A model generated the notes under the pieces. The model was not told the DNA's origin. It searched no databases and was given only the letters and a program-made list of their open reading frames with translations. This document shows, piece by piece, positions 5,449 to 5,843 of a DNA stretch of 5,843 bases. Each line of letters opens with the position of its first letter. The first letter of the stretch is position 1. Source of the DNA: Caulobacteraceae bacterium (GTDB taxonomy: Bacteria > Pseudomonadota > Alphaproteobacteria > Caulobacterales > Caulobacteraceae); the NCBI GenBank assembly GCA_003161535.1, contig PMOM01000245.1:1-5843 (forward strand), written 5' to 3'. The translations under genes were made by a program, and so were the position numbers.

Positions 5449-5843
5449 CTGACCGCGCTCGTTGAACAGCTAGTCCCGTGCGGACCGGTCGTTGACGCCA
5501 AGGCGGCGCAGCGCGCGCGCGATCGGCTGGAGCAAAGCGCGCGCGAAGGCGGCTGGGACAATCTGCTCGAGGCCGCGTGGCCATCGCTGGCGCCGGTGTT
5601 CGCGGCGTCGCCCTATCTTGCCAGGATTGTGCGCCGATGGCCGCAGTGGCTGCGGCGCGTGCTCGGGGGCGATCCGGACCACCAGCTTGCCGCCCTGCTC
5701 AAAGCGGCCGCGGCATGCGGCCAGCAGAGCAACCTCGCCACGGCCACATCACAGCTGCGCAGGCTCAAGAGCGAACTGCACCTGCTCGCGGCGCTGGCCG
5801 ACCTAGGCGGCGTTTGGGGCCTGGAGTCGGTGACAGGAGCCCT
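5449..5843 (+). CDS. glnE: GlnE, glutamine synthetase adenylyltransferase/deadenylylase (N-terminal part, 3' end outside window)
   Basis: About 131 residues are visible before the window ends, from a family of roughly 950 residues. GlnE adds AMP to, and removes it from, a tyrosine of glutamine synthetase, so tuning nitrogen assimilation in the cytoplasm under PII control. The visible part precedes the first nucleotidyltransferase motif, so the assignment rests on the N-terminal helical region: PCGPVVDAKAAQRARD near residues 10-25, FAASPYLARIVRRWP (51-65) and QLRRLKSELHLLAALADLGG (102-121), which resembles the LRR..R.E...IALADL segment of GlnE proteins. The frame is open from 5431, after a stop at 5428-5430, but has no ATG, GTG or TTG before the conserved region. 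CTG at 5449, preceded by TGAGG, is the best candidate; the next ordinary in-frame start is GTG at 5596, which would remove about 49 residues of apparently conserved sequence. Close spacing to the kinase gene suggests shared transcription. The identity is likely; the start is uncertain. Confidence 0.85.
   Translation, partial: MTALVEQLVPCGPVVDAKAAQRARDRLEQSAREGGWDNLLEAAWPSLAPVFAASPYLARIVRRWPQWLRRVLGGDPDHQLAALLKAAAACGQQSNLATATSQLRRLKSELHLLAALADLGGVWGLESVTGA

Noticed and set aside
5492..5806. A 104-codon + strand frame at the end of the window
   Set aside because: It overlaps the glnE frame, and its Arg/Ser/Cys-rich translation looks like an out-of-frame reading, whereas the glnE frame gives a recognisable protein.

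Overview
The window looks like ordinary chromosomal DNA from a high-G+C alphaproteobacterium. The coding regions favour G or C in third positions. The gene order (ccmF, ccmH, a DegP-type protease, an OmpR-type regulator, a sensor kinase, glnE) is one I know from alphaproteobacteria such as Caulobacterales and Rhizobiales. The genus cannot be fixed from the sequence alone. All recognised genes lie on the + strand, and there is no sign of a mobile element, CRISPR array, tRNA or rRNA.

Positions 1-1511 hold the end of a System I cytochrome c maturation operon. First comes the C-terminal part of ccmF, then ccmH, joined by a 4-base ATGA overlap. Together they encode the membrane haem lyase core and its CXXC thiol partner, which handle apocytochrome c on the periplasmic side. 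Positions 1512-1653 are a non-coding leader before the protease gene.

Positions 1654-3207 encode a periplasmic HtrA/DegP serine protease with an intact His-Asp-Ser triad and two PDZ domains. After a 140-base gap that holds a 9-bp inverted repeat and a weak promoter candidate, a two-component system follows: an OmpR/PhoB-type response regulator (3348-4019) and, 15 bases later, its membrane sensor kinase (4035-5438). The protease and the two-component genes fit an envelope-quality-control module, though the signal sensed cannot be read from the sequence.

The last stretch, from about 5449 to the window edge, is the N-terminal part of glnE, the adenylyltransferase that controls glutamine synthetase. 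It follows the kinase so closely that co-transcription is likely. Its reading frame has no ATG, GTG or TTG between the preceding in-frame stop and the conserved N-terminal region. A CTG at 5449 with a Shine-Dalgarno-like sequence is the best start I can find, and this is the most unusual point in the window. I did not see a new kind of system here. Most of the content is well-known housekeeping and envelope-stress machinery.
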